Source: Hylemonella sp. UBA6679 (GTDB lineage Bacteria; Pseudomonadota; Gammaproteobacteria; Burkholderiales; Burkholderiaceae_C). Taken from it: DNA of 14,570 bases. Positions within the stretch are counted from its first letter, which is position 1; each line of letters begins with the position of its first letter. The notes under the pieces are model-generated. The model worked only from the letters and a program-made list of their open reading frames with translations, ran no database searches and was not told where the DNA came from. The DNA lies in contig DKJZ01000032.1 of assembly GCA_002454975.1 (NCBI GenBank), positions 1-14,570 on the forward strand. The letters are read 5' to 3'. Shown here in pieces: positions 13,128 to 14,570 of the stretch. Made by a program: the position numbers and the translations under genes.

Positions 13128-13931
13128 GTGCAAGGCTTACAGGCAGATTTGCCCTTGTTTTCTGCAGCCGTAGGCCCAGCTGAGCCAGGTGCTGATGCGC
13201 AACATCGTCTGCAGGCTTGGTCGCCTGAGGTTTGGGAGGCGGCCGAAGATTGGCGTGGGGTGTTGCGCGAATTTTTTGCCAGCGAGACCGGTCGGGCCTT
13301 GGGGTGCTTCGTGCAAGCCCGCCTCGATGCTGGCGCCTTGGTGTACCCGCCGCAGCCCCTGACCGCCCTGGCGCTGACACCCTTGGCTCAGGTCAAGGTG
13401 GTGATCCTTGGGCAAGACCCCTACCATGGCCCTGGTCAGGCCCACGGGCTGGCGTTTTCGGTGCGCGAGGGGGTCAAGCGCCCCCCGTCGTTGCGCAATA
13501 TTTTCAAGCAAATCGAGGTGGAGAGGCAGGCTGGCGACTTGCCTGGCGCGCAGCTCCCAAGCGCAAGCGGCTGTTTGAGCCCCTGGGCGCGCCAAGGCGT
13601 GTTGCTGCTCAACACGAGCTTGACGGTCGAAGACGGCCAGCCCGCCGCCCATGCCAAGCGCGGCTGGGAGGTGCTGACAAGCCGCCTGATTGAAGCGGTG
13701 GTGGCGCGCGCCCAGCCCGTGGTGTTCATGCTCTGGGGCGCACACGCTCAAGCTTTTGCGCCGCTGATCAAGGCGCCCCACGCCTCAGAAGTCGCGCCTT
13801 TGGTGTTGCAGGCCAACCACCCTTCACCCTTGTCGGCCAGCCGCGGCCCGGTGCCTTTTATGGGCTGCGGCCATTTCGCCCGCGCCAACCATTACCTCGC
13901 ACAAAACACACAAACACCCATTTCGTGGTGA
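13128..13931 (+). CDS. ung: Uracil-DNA glycosylase
   Basis: This is a 267-residue family 1 uracil-DNA glycosylase, which removes uracil from DNA to start base excision repair. The catalytic water-activating motif GQDPYHGPGQAHGLAFSV (95-112, D97) is intact, as are KRPPSLRNIFKQ, GVLLLNTSLTVEDGQPAAHAKRGWEVLT and the HPSPLSA loop (H231) that binds DNA. The start is GTG at 13128, 43 bases after trpC; no ATG is available upstream of the conserved region and no good ribosome binding site is seen. The N-terminal 40 residues are variable, so a TTG further in is possible. The gene may be transcribed with the trp genes, since no terminator is seen between them. Confidence 0.95.
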   Translation: MQGLQADLPLFSAAVGPAEPGADAQHRLQAWSPEVWEAAEDWRGVLREFFASETGRALGCFVQARLDAGALVYPPQPLTALALTPLAQVKVVILGQDPYHGPGQAHGLAFSVREGVKRPPSLRNIFKQIEVERQAGDLPGAQLPSASGCLSPWARQGVLLLNTSLTVEDGQPAAHAKRGWEVLTSRLIEAVVARAQPVVFMLWGAHAQAFAPLIKAPHASEVAPLVLQANHPSPLSASRGPVPFMGCGHFARANHYLAQNTQTPISW

Positions 13932-13962
13932 GGCGTGTCATCACAAGTCCAAAAAACCGTGG

Positions 13963-13968
13963 CATAAT
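13963..13968 (+). promoter_or_regulatory. Likely -10 box of the tRNA-tuf operon
   Basis: CATAAT lies 15 bases before the tRNA-Tyr gene and matches TATAAT at five of six positions. The -35 region is weak. It is followed by a G/C-containing stretch (GCAGGCTCACCC) that could act as a discriminator, as at stringently controlled stable RNA promoters. The assignment rests on position and the hexamer only. Confidence 0.4.
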
Positions 13969-13983
13969 TGCAGGCTCACCCAT

Positions 13984-14069
13984 GGAGAGGTGGCCGAGTG
14001 GTTAATGGCAGCAGACTGTAAATCTGCCCTCTTACGAGTACGCTGGTTCGAATCCAGCCCTCTCCACCA
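13984..14069 (+). tRNA. tRNA-Tyr (anticodon GTA)
   Basis: The 86-base gene is a class II tRNA with a long variable arm. The acceptor arms GGAGAGG and CCTCTCC pair perfectly, followed by A and an encoded CCA. The anticodon GTA is at 14018-14020 in the loop CTGTAAA, between CAGA and TCTG stem strands. The T arm contains GGTTCGAATCC. It heads the cluster before tuf. Confidence 0.97.
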
Positions 14070-14145
14070 GTGACAGGTATGTAGAGCGAACGTGTTGACT
14101 GGACGCGCTTGAGGCTTGTGGCAATGTGTGTTGCCTAAGGTTCAT

Positions 14146-14219
14146 GCGGGAGTAGTTCAATGGTAGAACCCTAGCCTTCCAAGCTAATGACGCGGGTTCG
14201 ATTCCCGTCTCCCGCTCCA
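14146..14219 (+). tRNA. tRNA-Gly (anticodon TCC)
   Basis: The 74-base gene has acceptor strands GCGGGAG and CTCCCGC, then T and encoded CCA. The D arm reads TTCAATGGTAGAA and the T arm GGTTCGATTCC. The anticodon TCC is at 14178-14180 in the loop CTTCCAA. The first anticodon-stem pair appears to be a C-A mismatch (CTAGC against GCTAA). A small hairpin GGCAA/TTGCC (14120-14135) lies in the spacer upstream. Confidence 0.97.
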
Positions 14220-14251
14220 TGTGTCTGTTGTGTTGGGTGTTGTTAGATTTT

Positions 14252-14326
<75 letters not shown>

Positions 14327-14398
14327 CAATTCAGAGCGCGCCACCTTGACGCGTTGCGGTGTCAGTAACTTGCTTTTCGTTTCCTGGAGATTTGAAAA

Positions 14399-14570
14399 AT
14401 GGCAAAAGAGAAATTCGAACGGACCAAGCCCCACGTGAACGTGGGCACCATCGGTCACGTTGACCACGGCAAAACCACACTGACTGCCGCCATCACCACC
14501 GTGCTGGCTGCCAAGTTCGGCGGTGCTGCCAAAGCGTACGACCAGATCGACGCGGCTCCCGAAGAAAAAG
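14399..14570 (+). CDS. tuf: Elongation factor Tu, 3' end outside the window
   Basis: The first 57 codons of EF-Tu are present, beginning MAKEKFERTKPHVNVGTIGH and including the P-loop GHVDHGKT (19-26) that binds GTP phosphates. A ribosome binding site GGAGA lies eight bases upstream of the ATG. EF-Tu brings aminoacyl-tRNA to the ribosome; its position after three tRNA genes matches the tufB-type locus of proteobacteria, where tRNAs and tuf are cotranscribed. The frame runs off the right edge, leaving out about 85 percent of the protein. Confidence 0.98.
   Translation, partial: MAKEKFERTKPHVNVGTIGHVDHGKTTLTAAITTVLAAKFGGAAKAYDQIDAAPEEK

Noticed and set aside
14095..14123. TTGACT at 14095-14100 as a second promoter before tRNA-Gly
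   Set aside because: No acceptable -10 hexamer is found at 16-19 bases; the tRNAs are more likely processed from one transcript.

Overview
The window looks like chromosomal DNA of a betaproteobacterium of the order Burkholderiales, most likely the Comamonadaceae. The evidence is the high G+C content, protein motifs close to that family (read by eye, no search run), the order apaG / rpe / trpE / trpG / trpD / trpC, and a tRNA-Tyr / tRNA-Gly / tRNA-Thr / tuf cluster. It is mostly housekeeping sequence, densely packed. No gene-free stretch exceeds 300 bases; the largest is the 221-base rpe-trpE gap, which holds an unlisted trp leader peptide.

Left part (1-2313): the window opens inside a minus-strand, membrane-anchored FMN-binding glutamate synthase family protein, cut by the window edge. 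It is divergent from a plus-strand UPF0149 (YecA-like) protein with a C-terminal SEC-C zinc motif. That gene's 3' end runs into a tandem array of a 7-base unit (GCCTGAA) lying between two convergent genes.

Catabolic module (2326-5457): an IclR-type regulator is divergent from a two-gene operon for a Rieske non-heme iron oxygenase and its FMN/2Fe-2S reductase, of the phthalate dioxygenase type. The shared intergenic region holds a sigma70-like promoter embedded in inverted repeats that look like an operator. The oxygenase substrate cannot be read from the sequence.

Housekeeping block on the minus strand (5464-8039): apaG, thiL, pgpA and a CinA-domain nicotinamide-nucleotide amidase lie in one orientation, possibly cotranscribed. 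Two copies of a 19-base repeat are seen here, one at the cinA start and one inside thiL.

Tryptophan block on the plus strand (8071-13931): rpe, then an extended -10 promoter, a 20-codon leader peptide ending W-P-W-R, trpE (GTG start with a strong ribosome binding site), a G/C-rich palindromic element, trpG, trpD, trpC and then ung. The leader peptide begins where transcription is expected to start, so it may be translated from a leaderless mRNA. No run of T residues suitable for an intrinsic terminator follows it.

Right edge (13963-14570): a tRNA operon (Tyr GTA, Gly TCC, Thr GGT) leads into the 5' end of tuf.

No defence system, mobile element with a transposase, CRISPR array or prophage was seen. 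The most interesting points are the trp leader, the element between trpE and trpG, the heptamer array and the IclR/Rieske control region.
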